A stretch of 64,000 bases of DNA from Limisalsivibrio acetivorans (GTDB lineage Bacteria > Chrysiogenota > Deferribacteres > Deferribacterales > Geovibrionaceae): assembly GCF_000421105.1 (NCBI RefSeq), contig NZ_ATWF01000001.1, positions 1,623,407-1,687,406 of the forward strand, read 5' to 3'. The notes beneath the pieces were generated by a model. That model was not told the DNA's origin, searched no databases, and saw only the letters and a list, made by a program, of their open reading frames with translations. Below are positions 53,473 to 62,989 of this stretch, one piece after another. Within the stretch, counting starts at the first letter, position 1, and each line of letters starts with the position of its first letter. Position numbers and translations under genes: made by a program.

Positions 53473-53955
53473 ATGGGAAAGATCGAAAACCTCGTTGAAA
53501 TACTCGAATCGCAGTGCAGTCTGTATTCTGAGCTTATAGAGATCATGGCCCTTGAGAAAGAGGCCGTAACACGCTGGAACGTGGACGATACCATCGAACT
53601 CACCAAGCGCAAGGATACCGTTCTGTATAAGGAGAAGGTTCTGGAGGAGGCAAGAAAAACCTCCATCAAGAAGCTCTCCCTCGAACTCGGAATCGAGGAC
53701 ATAACCCTTTCAGATATAATTGAAACCTGCCAAGACGAGGAGCAGCGCTCACGCCTTCAGTCCGTACGTGAGAGACTGAGTAATCTCGTTTCCAAACTGA
53801 ACGATGAGAACCTCGCACTCAAGATAATCTATCGAACCAATATCGGTCTTGTCTCCGAGTTCTTCGACAGACTCGGCATAACAAGCACCAAAACCTATGG
53901 CGGAACAAGCAAACCCGCCAAAGGAACCACCTCTATCATTGACAGAAGAGGCTAG
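53473..53955 (+). CDS. flgN: Flagellar export chaperone FlgN
   Basis: A 160-residue, mostly helical protein. The FlgN pattern is LVEILESQCSLYSELIEIMA then LEKEAVTRWNVDDTIELTKRK. FlgN chaperones the hook-filament junction proteins FlgK and FlgL, whose genes follow directly (9 bp to flgK). Sequence signals for FlgN are weak in general, so context carries part of the call. Confidence 0.85.
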   Translation: MGKIENLVEILESQCSLYSELIEIMALEKEAVTRWNVDDTIELTKRKDTVLYKEKVLEEARKTSIKKLSLELGIEDITLSDIIETCQDEEQRSRLQSVRERLSNLVSKLNDENLALKIIYRTNIGLVSEFFDRLGITSTKTYGGTSKPAKGTTSIIDRRG

Positions 53956-53964
53956 GAGGACACC

Positions 53965-55719
53965 ATGTCCAATATATACGGAATGCTTTCATCCGGTATC
54001 TCAGGCCTCATGGCCGCCCAGGCGGGTATCGATGTTAGCGGACACAACATAGCAAACGTCAACACCGACGGCTACTCACGCCAGACAGTGAGCCTCGACA
54101 CGCAGTCGCCGGCATTATACAGCCAGAACATGTTCGGCCGGGGCGTTACCGTTGAGGATATCAACAGGGTTTATGACGAACTCCTCGCCTCAAGCGTACG
54201 TGAAGAGAATGCGGAGCTTGAATACTACAAAACCCTCCAGACAGGTCTGGAAAAGGCGAAGGTCTACTTCAACGAACTTGAGGACGGGTCCGGACTCGGC
54301 GAGGCACTGCGTGACTACTTCAACGCATGGAGTGATGTAGCGAACAACCCGCCCGATGAATCCGAAGAGGCACTCGTTAAGCGGCAGACACTCGTGGAAA
54401 CCACGGAAACACTTACCCAGAAGATACACGACGGCTACGATGCCCTCTCCGCCATCCAAAAGGAATCGGACTACAATATAACCGAATACGTTAACCAGAT
54501 TAACCAGATCTCTGACAATATAACGTACCTCAACAAACAGATCGCCGTTGTGGAAGCAACTGATGCACATGCAAACGACTATCGTGACCAGCGGGATGCA
54601 CTCCTTAAGGAGCTTTCCGAGCTTGTAAACGTAAACGTCTATGAGCGTGAGAATACCCAGATCGCGGTATACGTCGGCGGAAACGCCCTTGTGGACGAGA
54701 ATGAGAGTTTCAAGCTATACGCAGAGAGGGACACAGAGCAGGACAACAAAGTTTCCGTAAAATGGGGTACCAGCGAAAGCATAAAGGGTGAGATCGACAT
54801 CTCCTCTCAGATTACCGGCGGCAAGCTCGGTGCGGAATTCGAAACCAGGGATGAGACCATAGCGGGCTATAAGGACGAACTGGACGAGCTCGCCAGCACA
54901 CTCATAAACGAGACAAACCGCATCCACTCCCTCGGTCAGGGTGTTATACGACTAAATCAGATCACCTCCACAAACGGAGTACCCAACCCCTCCTTCGTCA
55001 TGGGGGAGGATGCGGGAGCATTCCCTGTGGATGTAAACAAGGGAACCTTCCGTATAACTGTATACGACAGCAGCGGAGACCCCGTAGACAACTACGATAT
55101 CGATATCGACCCAACGAAGGACAACCTCAACAACGTCATTGCGAAGATATCCGCAGCGGACGGCGATGTCTCCGGAGGCAAGATACAGGCCTCCCTCTCG
55201 CTCAACAACACTGTGAAGATATACTCCGAGGCTGGCTACTCCTTCGCCTTCACCGACGATACATCAAACTTCCTCGTGGGCGCAGGTATAAACTCCTACT
55301 TCAAAGGAACAGGCGCCGAGGATATCGAAATAGCGGATCTTATACAGGACAACAACCTCTACATAGCCACCGGACGCACAGGAGCGGACGGCGACAACGA
55401 GATTGCAAAGGATATAGCCGACCTCAAGTTCAAGGAAGTATTCGAGGGTGAAAGCGTAACTATCGATGAATTTTACGGATACTTCGTTTCTGGGATCGGC
55501 AGCGACAAGCACAAGGTGGACATTTTCGTGGAGACAAAACAGAACGCCCTCGATGAGATGGAACTTAAGCTCGAAGGGGTTAAGGGCGTTTCCATGGACG
55601 AGGAACTCACACTCCTCCTCCGCTTCCAGAGAAGCTACGAGGCAAGCGCACGCTTCATAACCACTGTGGACTCCATGCTCGAGAAGCTTATAAACGGCTT
55701 AGGCCTTGTGGGAAGATAA
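53965..55719 (+). CDS. flgK: Flagellar hook-associated protein FlgK (HAP1)
   Basis: A 584-residue hook-filament junction protein of near-normal length. The N-terminal D0/D1 helices include GMLSSGISGLMAAQAGIDVS and GHNIANVNTDGYSRQTVSLD, and FGRGVTVEDINRVYDELLAS follows. The C-terminus LLLRFQRSYEASARFITTVD then SMLEKLINGLGLVGR matches FlgK. The GGAGG-preceded ATG is 9 bp after flgN. flgL follows after 27 bp. Confidence 0.95.
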   Translation: MSNIYGMLSSGISGLMAAQAGIDVSGHNIANVNTDGYSRQTVSLDTQSPALYSQNMFGRGVTVEDINRVYDELLASSVREENAELEYYKTLQTGLEKAKVYFNELEDGSGLGEALRDYFNAWSDVANNPPDESEEALVKRQTLVETTETLTQKIHDGYDALSAIQKESDYNITEYVNQINQISDNITYLNKQIAVVEATDAHANDYRDQRDALLKELSELVNVNVYERENTQIAVYVGGNALVDENESFKLYAERDTEQDNKVSVKWGTSESIKGEIDISSQITGGKLGAEFETRDETIAGYKDELDELASTLINETNRIHSLGQGVIRLNQITSTNGVPNPSFVMGEDAGAFPVDVNKGTFRITVYDSSGDPVDNYDIDIDPTKDNLNNVIAKISAADGDVSGGKIQASLSLNNTVKIYSEAGYSFAFTDDTSNFLVGAGINSYFKGTGAEDIEIADLIQDNNLYIATGRTGADGDNEIAKDIADLKFKEVFEGESVTIDEFYGYFVSGIGSDKHKVDIFVETKQNALDEMELKLEGVKGVSMDEELTLLLRFQRSYEASARFITTVDSMLEKLINGLGLVGR

Positions 55720-55746
55720 TAGCATAACATATGCTGGGAGAACGGC

Positions 55747-58700
55747 ATGAGAATAACGTTTAATTTCATGACAATGAGGTATCTGGACGGTATCCAGAAA
55801 AACCTCAACAGCGTTGCGGACGGACAGCAATCTGTCAACAAGGGAAGAAACCTCCTCACACCGGAGCAGAATCCGGTAAACTACGTCTCCGCACTCAGTA
55901 TCCAGCGCCAGATAGACGAAATGGATCAGTTCAAGCGCAACGCAGAGAATGCGCTCACATGGATAACAAACGAGGACAACGAACTCCAGAGGGCCTCAAG
56001 CATCATATCCGATGCCCTTAACGAGTACGCCGTATACGGTCTTAACGACAGCCAGAACGCAACATCCAGAAAAGCACTCGCCGGGGACGTCAAGAACGTT
56101 CTCGATTCCATGGTGGATATCGGCAACGCAAACTACATGGGAAGGTACATCTTCTCCGGATACGAAACCCAGACAGAGCCCTTCACAGATGACCCCGCAG
56201 AGGTCAGCAGTGTTGTATCAAACCAGGACGGCGGCGAAGCCTTCGTGAGAAAGCTGTACTCAGATATGCCCGAACTACCCGAGGACTCATACAGGATACA
56301 GGTAACCGTAACCAACGGCATAGCTAAGCTCACCATGAAGGACAGCAACAATAAAACCATGCTCGTGGACACCAACGGCGCCGATGAGTCCGCTGGTAAC
56401 GGTAACAACACATACTACGAGATGAGCATGAAGTATCAGGAAGGTATGGTGATGAACACCGGAAGGGGTGTTGGCATCAAGCTTCCTGAGAAGGATATGG
56501 AAGGGAGAACCCTCACCCTCGACTTCAACTTCAAACCCGGCGGAGATATCCGCTACAAGGGGGATGACGGCGTTGTAAGTACAAAGATAGGCTACAATCA
56601 GGACGTTTCCATCAACATGACGGGGAGAGAAACCTTCATGGAGACCTACCGTACCCTTAGAGGTACGGTCACAAATACAACAAACGATCTTCATATAACG
56701 GAGACAACGTACCTCTCGGACATAGACGGCTCCAACGCAAACATTGCGGACTATATAAACATCAGCGGAACGGACCACAACGGATATAAGATCGGAACGG
56801 CAAGGCTTCTCGCTCCTGCCAACGTTGAGCTCGATATGAGCGAAACCACAGATGACGAAAGGCTTGTTCAACTCCGCTACGCCGATGAGGTTTTCGATAT
56901 CCAGATGGAGCAGAAGGGCTACTCTGACATAGAAGAGGTTATCTTCGAAATAAACCGTGATCTTGAAAACTACGGGCTCGGCGATGAGATAACCGCCGTT
57001 AACGACGGCGACCGTGTTATGTTCATGAGCAAGAAGAGCGGCGACAACGTCAAGATAGAGCTTGCCGGAGCCGCCCACAGCACCCTGGGCTTCCACGATC
57101 CCACACCCATGACTCAGGGTGATTTCAGCTACTCCGCAACCGGCAAAGACACCACCTTTGAGCTATACTACGAAGAATTCAACCAGGCCGTAACAACGGT
57201 TTACAAGGATGAAAGCGGAAGCGGCGGCCCCGATAACCGTGCGGATCTCAGCCCCGGAAACCACGAAATATTCATAAACGGCGAAAGCGTAACCTTCACG
57301 GTAAACGCTGCAGATACCGCACAGGATATCGAAGACAGCATTAATCAGGGAATCAAGGATGCAGGCTTCGCCTTTGAGGTTACCGCAGATGTAACCGACA
57401 CCGGTGGAGCACCCCTCTACGAGCTCAAGTTCACCATGCACAACATGAACTCAGGCAACGATACATATCTGGCCACAAGGGTATCAGCGGCGGGCGGAGC
57501 GGATGACTACCAGTTCTCCACCCCCAGAGACTCGGACTACCCCTCTGGAAACGAAAAGAGGGTGAGCGATCTCCTAGAATTCGTTGAGGATCTCTACGAT
57601 AACGCTGTGGACGCATCCCTTGATAATGGAAAATTCAAGATCACGGATCTCAGAAGTGGAGACAGCAGGCTCAGCTTCGGAATAAACGAGAGCAACACAG
57701 GCATAGGATACCCCATGCTTGAGAAGAATATGGTACTCTCCGGCAAATACGAGGGAACCATCGATGACCGCTGGTCCATCAACATGGAATACGAAGCCGC
57801 AGACCCCGCAGACCCTGCCGACTTCGACAAGCTTCTTCTCACAGTACACGATAAGAACGGCAACCTTATCCATGAGGATACCGTGGCCAGAGACGGCTAC
57901 TCCGGTGAACCCATCGAACTTACCCAGGGTGTTTTCATAACCCTTGGACAGATCGAGACCACCACAAGTTTCTCTGTGGATATGACATCGAAGACAAACC
58001 TCAGCTTCGGCGATATAAACATCATTGAGGACGGCTCGAATGTGGACGTTTTCCGTTCGCTGAATAATCTCTACGATGCACTCAACCTTAACATCCCCGA
58101 ATCAGGCATCGGAGCCCCCAGCGCATGGAGGGACGACAGCCTCAACTCCACAGCCGTACCCTATTTCGACGGAGAGTTCCGTGGTAACTATAACGACCTT
58201 CTCACCTATGAGGTGCAGACAACCAACGACCTCACAGAGATGTATATCCAGAGGGAGCTCAAGGTTGATACCGAACCGGTTAAGTATATCCCCAATGCGG
58301 ATCTCGACTTCGATCTCTATATAAGAGACGGAAACGAGGTTACAAAGAAGAATATCTCCATCGGTAGAGACAACATCTTCGATTCGCTCACAAACCCCAC
58401 TACGGGTGCTGAGCCCACCGAACTCGCAATTAACGATGACTCTCACCTTGATATATACTATCAGGACAGCGGCGTATGGAGCTCGGCAAGGGTTACGGTT
58501 CCCGCAGGAAACTATGCGGATGCGGCGGCAGTTGCGGCAGCGATTAATGCACACCCCAACCTCCCCGCCGGTGTAGTGGCCTCGGATAACCCGGACGGAA
58601 CCCTGACACTCTCCCCCGGCGGAACAGTGAGTGATGTTGTTGTGGCTGGTGACGTAAACGAAGAGCTCGGTTTCGACAACTTCCTCCCCTCAGAGGTAAT

Positions 58701-59961
58701 AACCGACAGCATCATCAGGACTATCAATCAGGATCCGGACCTCTCCGATCTTGATGTTAGGGGATACAACGATAACGGTAAGCTTGTAATAAACTCCGGC
58801 TCCGGAACCCATGAGATAAGCATGGTTCCCCTGAACGAGCAGACAGCATACATGTTCAACCTGGAGAACTCTGCAAATACCGGAGCAAAAGCGGCACAGC
58901 TTAACTTTGCCCAGCCGAAGGTTCTTGACCTTAACTACTACGACAGCGCCACCGATACTTGGAACAACTCGACCATCAACGTCCCGGCAGACCCCTCAGG
59001 CGAATACGCAACCATGACGGACCTTCTGGCGGCGATAAACGGTGCCGGACTCCCCGCCGGAGTAACAGCAACAGCGAATGCGGAAGGCAGAATAACCTTC
59101 AACGCTGGAGGAACAATATCCCAGATATTCGTATCAGGAAACCCCGCTGCTTCGGCGGATCCGAACGAGACAGACACAACCCTCGGCTTCTACGATATCC
59201 GTGATGCCCAGAGTATCGATGGCCACGAGGATGCGAACCTGTTTCTGGCAGATGCGAACCAGGCCGAGCGTACCCTAACATTCTTCTACAACGACGGAAC
59301 AGAAAAACGTACATCTATCAGTGTGGAAGCTAAAGATTATGCAAATGTGGACGAACTTATAGCAGAGATAAATACGGAACTCGGCGATGCCGGTCTCGCT
59401 CCTGATATCCAGGCGGAGAAAAGAGGAGACGGACGGATATCCTTCGTATACGGAGGAGCTGTTAACGATTTCCATGTCTCAGGTGACTACGACGGAACTA
59501 TGGGGTTCTACAAAGCTGGAACCGAAGCGAAGATCAAGGTCACCGGCCAGAACGGCGAACTTGTGGGTTCATACACCATGGACACCGCCAACGAGAAATA
59601 CTACGTAACCGACGGGGTATATAACCATTACGACCCCGGCTACCTCTACGCTACGGATACGTACACCTCGGCGGTGGGCTCAGGTATAGAACACGAAGTA
59701 CCCATTCTGGACAGAGGGGAAACTCAGATTCACCAGTCCCTCACAACGGTGGGAACAAGGCAGAACAGGGTCGATTCCGTGGTAAACTTCCACACTACCC
59801 TCACCACCACCAATGAGGAGATAAAGGCCGAGTTCCTCGGCTCCAAGCCCGAGGATCAGACCGAAGCCATCATGGAATACAAGATGGCGATGCAGGCCTA
59901 TGAAACGGCTCTGAATACTTCGGCCAGGGTGATGACGATGTCGCTCCTTAATTTCCTTTGA
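55747..59961 (+). CDS. flgL: Giant flagellar hook-associated protein FlgL (HAP3)
   Basis: A 1404-residue FlgL; the usual length is about 300-500. The flagellin-like ends are intact: N-terminal MRITFNFMTMRYLDGIQKNL and YMGRYIFSGYETQTEPF, and C-terminal IMEYKMAMQAYETALNTSAR. Between them lie about 1100 residues of surface-exposed insertion. It contains at least three related units near residues 901-985, 1060-1150 and 1177-1260. Each runs from a strand such as LDIYYQDSGVW, LDLNYYDSATD or LTFFYNDGTEK, through a helix with AAINAH/AAINGA/AEINTE, to a closing LGF or MGF. More distant units start near 373 and 471. They resemble flagellin hook IN motifs. No frameshift breaks the 4.2-kb frame. Confidence 0.92.
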   Translation: MRITFNFMTMRYLDGIQKNLNSVADGQQSVNKGRNLLTPEQNPVNYVSALSIQRQIDEMDQFKRNAENALTWITNEDNELQRASSIISDALNEYAVYGLNDSQNATSRKALAGDVKNVLDSMVDIGNANYMGRYIFSGYETQTEPFTDDPAEVSSVVSNQDGGEAFVRKLYSDMPELPEDSYRIQVTVTNGIAKLTMKDSNNKTMLVDTNGADESAGNGNNTYYEMSMKYQEGMVMNTGRGVGIKLPEKDMEGRTLTLDFNFKPGGDIRYKGDDGVVSTKIGYNQDVSINMTGRETFMETYRTLRGTVTNTTNDLHITETTYLSDIDGSNANIADYINISGTDHNGYKIGTARLLAPANVELDMSETTDDERLVQLRYADEVFDIQMEQKGYSDIEEVIFEINRDLENYGLGDEITAVNDGDRVMFMSKKSGDNVKIELAGAAHSTLGFHDPTPMTQGDFSYSATGKDTTFELYYEEFNQAVTTVYKDESGSGGPDNRADLSPGNHEIFINGESVTFTVNAADTAQDIEDSINQGIKDAGFAFEVTADVTDTGGAPLYELKFTMHNMNSGNDTYLATRVSAAGGADDYQFSTPRDSDYPSGNEKRVSDLLEFVEDLYDNAVDASLDNGKFKITDLRSGDSRLSFGINESNTGIGYPMLEKNMVLSGKYEGTIDDRWSINMEYEAADPADPADFDKLLLTVHDKNGNLIHEDTVARDGYSGEPIELTQGVFITLGQIETTTSFSVDMTSKTNLSFGDINIIEDGSNVDVFRSLNNLYDALNLNIPESGIGAPSAWRDDSLNSTAVPYFDGEFRGNYNDLLTYEVQTTNDLTEMYIQRELKVDTEPVKYIPNADLDFDLYIRDGNEVTKKNISIGRDNIFDSLTNPTTGAEPTELAINDDSHLDIYYQDSGVWSSARVTVPAGNYADAAAVAAAINAHPNLPAGVVASDNPDGTLTLSPGGTVSDVVVAGDVNEELGFDNFLPSEVITDSIIRTINQDPDLSDLDVRGYNDNGKLVINSGSGTHEISMVPLNEQTAYMFNLENSANTGAKAAQLNFAQPKVLDLNYYDSATDTWNNSTINVPADPSGEYATMTDLLAAINGAGLPAGVTATANAEGRITFNAGGTISQIFVSGNPAASADPNETDTTLGFYDIRDAQSIDGHEDANLFLADANQAERTLTFFYNDGTEKRTSISVEAKDYANVDELIAEINTELGDAGLAPDIQAEKRGDGRISFVYGGAVNDFHVSGDYDGTMGFYKAGTEAKIKVTGQNGELVGSYTMDTANEKYYVTDGVYNHYDPGYLYATDTYTSAVGSGIEHEVPILDRGETQIHQSLTTVGTRQNRVDSVVNFHTTLTTTNEEIKAEFLGSKPEDQTEAIMEYKMAMQAYETALNTSARVMTMSLLNFL

Positions 59962-59984
59962 TGAGACATACTAAGAGGTGAGAT

Positions 59985-60467
59985 ATGCAGACCAACCTTG
60001 CAAAGAGCAAAGAGGTTACAATGGAAAGAAATAAACTCGTATCAAAAAAACTGGGCGAGATTGAATACGGCGAAGAGGATGTTATCACCCTCTCCTCACC
60101 GATACTCGGGTTCCCCGATCTCTCTGATTTCCTACTGATTTCAAAGGAGGACTCATACCCTTTCCTCTGGCTTCAGTCGGTGGAGGATTCAAACGTATGC
60201 TTCATCCTCATTGAGCCGCAGATATTCCATACGGACTATAAGCCAAAACTCAATAAGAGAGAGTTTAAGATACTTGGCGCAGAAGAGAACGAGGAGAATA
60301 TCAAACTCCTCTCCATCGTTGTTGTTCCCAGCAACCCTAAGGAGGCTACGGTTAACCTCAGAGCTCCCATTTTACTAAATACAGAGAAAAAACTTGCGAA
60401 ACAGGTTATACTTGAGGATGACAGGTGGCAGATTAAGGCACCGTTATTCGTCAACAAGGAAAAGTAA
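59985..60467 (+). CDS. fliW: Flagellar assembly factor FliW
   Basis: A 160-residue beta-barrel protein that binds flagellin and, when released, inhibits CsrA. Typical segments are [20 protein letters not shown] then [16 protein letters not shown], and [20 protein letters not shown] near the C-terminus. AGAGGTG precedes the ATG. It overlaps csrA by 1 bp, the conserved fliW-csrA pairing. Confidence 0.95.
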   Translation: MQTNLAKSKEVTMERNKLVSKKLGEIEYGEEDVITLSSPILGFPDLSDFLLISKEDSYPFLWLQSVEDSNVCFILIEPQIFHTDYKPKLNKREFKILGAEENEENIKLLSIVVVPSNPKEATVNLRAPILLNTEKKLAKQVILEDDRWQIKAPLFVNKEK

Positions 60468-60694
60468 TGCTTGTCTTATCAAGGAAGTCTAACGAGAGTA
60501 TAATTATCGGAGACAACATCGAGATTCGTATCGTTGAAGTCTCGGGCAGAAACGTCAAGCTGGGGATTGATGCCCCGAAGGACGTTTCTGTCCATCGAAA
60601 GGAGATATACGAGGCGATCAAGGATGAAAACATCCAGGCCGCCAGCGAGGAGAACCTCGTGTCTATTGTGGATTTCTTCAAGAATCAGAAGTAG
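60467..60694 (+). CDS. csrA: Carbon storage regulator CsrA
   Basis: A 75-residue RNA-binding translational repressor. It starts [20 protein letters not shown] and has [20 protein letters not shown], the conserved strands and the Arg region for GGA binding. Length is typical. The start overlaps the fliW stop (TAATG), so the two are coupled; CsrA would control flagellin translation. Confidence 0.97.
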   Translation: MLVLSRKSNESIIIGDNIEIRIVEVSGRNVKLGIDAPKDVSVHRKEIYEAIKDENIQAASEENLVSIVDFFKNQK

Positions 60695-60718
60695 CCCGCC
60701 TTATTATTTAATCCATTA

Positions 60719-60767
60719 AATTTCCCTGCCGCTACACTCGGCAAAGCCTTCGCTTTGCTTACTTCCG
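60719..60767 (+). repeat. 49-bp intergenic repeat, copy 1
   Basis: Begins AATTTCCCTGCCGCTAC and recurs at 61446-61494 with a few substitutions. A related part (TACTTCCGGCTGCGTG) lies near 61099. It forms the left part of a roughly 290-bp degenerate unit. Confidence 0.75.
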
Positions 60768-60969
60768 GCTACATAAATTGAATAGAATTCAATTTAACTC
60801 CGCCTTCAGGGCTTCCATCCATGGAAGCCTGTTGAGTAGCAACCATATTTGTATGATTAGCATAAGATTTCATGGACGAAAGCTCGCTTGCGTAAGTGAG
60901 AAGGAAGTCTCTTTCTTCGAACGGCAGAATAATTTCCATGGATGGAAAATTATTCAGATAGATAAAGGA

Positions 60970-61025
60970 GTTTTTAAGGGGATTCTAAGGGGAAAGTTTT
61001 CCCTAAAAATTCCCCCTTAGTCTTT
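60970..61025 (+). repeat. Hairpin repeat, copy 1
   Basis: The core is GTTTTTAAGGGGATTCTAAG followed by GGGAAAGTTTTCCC and a second arm TTCCCCCTTAG. CTAAGGGGAAA (60985-60995) can pair with the distal arm, or GGGAAA with TTTCCC, giving two exclusive hairpins. Confidence 0.8.
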
Positions 61026-61253
61026 ATTTTATGTATGGAATTTACCATCCATGGAAATTCCATCGCTGTTCGGGCAAGGAAACCTTGCCCTCTCGTACTT
61101 CCGGCTGCGTGAATTGTGCAGAGCCCAATTCTACTACGCCTTCAGAGCCAACATCTATGTTGGCTTTATTATATCAAACATAAATGCTTGATTATCATAA
61201 GATTTCATGGATGAAAGCGTACTACACATCAATCATTAAAATAATTATCAAAA

Positions 61254-61312
61254 TGGGTTTTTAAGGGGATCCTAAGGGGAAAGTTTTCCCTAAAAATTTC
61301 CCCTTAGTCTTA
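61254..61312 (+). repeat. Hairpin repeat, copy 2
   Basis: A perfect 11-bp inverted repeat, CTAAGGGGAAA (61272-61282) and TTTCCCCTTAG (61297-61307), inside the same block as copy 1. The leading ATGGGTTTTTAAGGGGA is shared with copy 3. Upstream, CATAAGATTTCATGGATGAA (61196) matches 60861 in unit 1. Confidence 0.82.
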
Positions 61313-61445
61313 TTCTTTACATAATTAAATCCGAAATTAGTCACAAATCCCTTTGTTTTGCGCTTTCGCGCCACATACTTTTTAGAAAAGTATGGCGTGC
61401 TTTAGCACGAAGCCTAATTAATTCAGGGAAATTCATCATCCTGAG

Positions 61446-61494
61446 AATTTCCCTGCCGCTACGCTTGGCAAAGCCTTCGTTTCGCTTACTTCCG
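61446..61494 (+). repeat. 49-bp intergenic repeat, copy 2
   Basis: A copy of 60719-60767 with a few substitutions. It precedes hairpin copy 3 by about 40 bp. Confidence 0.75.
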
Positions 61495-61533
61495 TGTTGG
61501 CTTTATTCGCTTCAACCTTTAAAAAATTCCAAA

Positions 61534-61592
61534 ATGGGTTTTTAAGGGGATTCTAAGGGGAAAGTTTTCCCTAAAAATTTCCCCTTAAGTCT
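61534..61592 (+). repeat. Hairpin repeat, copy 3
   Basis: Nearly identical to copy 2: CTAAGGGGAAA at 61553-61563 and TTTCCCCTTA at 61578-61587, with the same internal GGGAAAGTTTTCCC. Confidence 0.82.
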
Positions 61593-61661
61593 TTTCTATA
61601 AATAATAACATTCGAAATAAGCCACTAATTATTTCTAATAAGAGTATGAAAGCAAAAGATC

Positions 61662-61712
61662 GCAGGGAACTTTTTAGGGAACAAAGTTCCCCACACCCCT
61701 CAAAAACCCATT
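61662..61712 (-). repeat. Hairpin repeat, inverted diverged copy 4
   Basis: Read on the minus strand it begins AATGGGTTTTTGAGGGG and continues GGGGAACTTTGTTCCC and TAAAAAGTTCCC, the same plan as copies 1-3 in the opposite orientation. A further partial copy (GGAAATTATTCAGATAAATA, near 61739) matches the flank of copy 1. Confidence 0.68.
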
Positions 61713-61804
61713 CTAGTCTATTTAAATAGTCACCCATCCATGGAAATTATTCAGATAAATAAAGATGCGTTTTTAGTGGAATCTAATCGATAGGTAGAGG
61801 CTGT

Positions 61805-61945
61805 TTAGTCTCCCCCTTTTTCATCTTCAATGGTTTCCAGCCTGCGGGAGAGTTCACCCGTTTTCATACCGAGCTTGATAAGGTATCCGCCAAGCAAAAC
61901 CCAAATTACTGCATACGCTGCAAATAGATATTCAACACTGCCCAT
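61805..61945 (-). CDS. Small CcmD-like membrane protein
   Basis: A 46-residue protein, MGSVEYLFAAYAVIWVLLGG then YLIKLGMKTGELSRRLETIE and a short acidic tail. One membrane helix at about 6-25 followed by a charged cytoplasmic helix matches CcmD-type proteins, which attach heme to CcmE during cytochrome c maturation. The start has AAGGAG 10 bp upstream. It lies 29 bp after the def stop on the same strand. No other ccm gene is in the window. Confidence 0.65.
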   Translation of the reverse strand: MGSVEYLFAAYAVIWVLLGGYLIKLGMKTGELSRRLETIEDEKGGD

Positions 61946-61974
61946 ATCATCAGTCTCCTTTTATATTCATTTGA

Positions 61975-62502
61975 TTATTTTCTTGTAACGGCGTAATCGC
62001 CCGCTTCGATTCTCTTCTTAATCCGCTTCTTCATGGACTCACGCTTAAGCATAGAGAGTCTATCCAGGAAAAGAACCCCTTCGAGGTGGTCCATCTCATG
62101 CTGCAGAGCCCTTGCCAGAAAGCCATCAGCCTCAATAACAAGCTCTTCGCCATCCTCATTGAGCGCCTTCACAGTAACCTTATCCGGCCTTGTAACGGGC
62201 TCGTACTCTCCGGGTATGCTGAGGCATCCCTCCTCACCGAGGACAGTTTCCTCACCGAAATCTACAATCTGTGGGTTAACAAGCTTCATGAGGCCGTCCG
62301 GCTCTTCGCCTGCTGAGATGTCAACCACAATAACTCTTTTATTCACACCAACCTGGGGCGCCGCAAGGCCTACACCCATGTTCTCATACATGGTCTCTGC
62401 CATATTATCCAAAAGTGTGCGTATCTCTTCATCCACAACCTCTACGGGCAGATTCTCCCTGCGGAGCACCTCATCGGGGAATGTTCTTATCTGTAAAACC
62501 AC
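61975..62502 (-). CDS. def: Peptide deformylase
   Basis: A 175-residue metalloenzyme that removes the N-formyl group from new proteins. All three motifs are intact: GVGLAAPQVG (about 45-54), EEGCLSIPG (about 90-98) and the metal site QHEMDHLEGVLF (about 133-145). Normal length. Probably in one operon with the DUF721 gene upstream. Confidence 0.96.
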   Translation of the reverse strand: MVLQIRTFPDEVLRRENLPVEVVDEEIRTLLDNMAETMYENMGVGLAAPQVGVNKRVIVVDISAGEEPDGLMKLVNPQIVDFGEETVLGEEGCLSIPGEYEPVTRPDKVTVKALNEDGEELVIEADGFLARALQHEMDHLEGVLFLDRLSMLKRESMKKRIKKRIEAGDYAVTRK

Positions 62503-62548
62503 TGATCCACTCCTTTTTAAATTAAAATAATATAAGAGGGGGAATATT

Positions 62549-62989
62549 TCAACGTTTCAGAAACTCCTCAAAGGAATACTGTGTGAAATACGCCTCCATT
62601 GCCCTCTCTGCGCTCTGTCTGATCCTGTCGTCTTCAATTACGGCGCAGATATCCTTCGCCGCCTTCAGTTCCCTGTCGGTGGGATTTCTGGAGGGCTTGG
62701 GTCTTTTTTCCTCTTTATGCTTCTTAGGGCGAAAAACAAAGCGGATATCCTCCGCATTCATCCCTATTTCCGCTAGCTGTTCAAGGACATCCTGCTTCAT
62801 GAAGGTCAGCTCGGTGAGCCACATCTGATCACTTACGCCAACGATGAGGGTTGCACCCTCCATCTTTACAGGCATCGCCGCATCTGATACGGCTGGACCC
62901 ACAGCCTCACGCCATGCTCTGGCGAGAACGTAATACTCCCGTGAGTTTTCTGCAAGCCTTCCCTCAATCAGTTCAGAGACTTTCTTCAT
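62549..62989 (-). CDS. DUF721 (DciA-like) protein
   Basis: About 146 residues from the ATG at 62989. The DUF721 pattern is VSELIEGRLAENSREYYVLA then RAWREAVGPAVSDAAMPVKM and GATLIVGVSDQMWLTELTF. DciA-family proteins help load the replicative helicase. The C-terminal 60 residues are a charged extension. The start overlaps the obgE end by 17 bp; an upstream start at 63070 would overlap far more and is less likely. Confidence 0.8.
   Translation of the reverse strand: MKKVSELIEGRLAENSREYYVLARAWREAVGPAVSDAAMPVKMEGATLIVGVSDQMWLTELTFMKQDVLEQLAEIGMNAEDIRFVFRPKKHKEEKRPKPSRNPTDRELKAAKDICAVIEDDRIRQSAERAMEAYFTQYSFEEFLKR

Noticed and set aside
60719-61790. CRISPR array
   Set aside because: Repeats are few, long, uneven in spacing and occur in both orientations; no cas genes are nearby.
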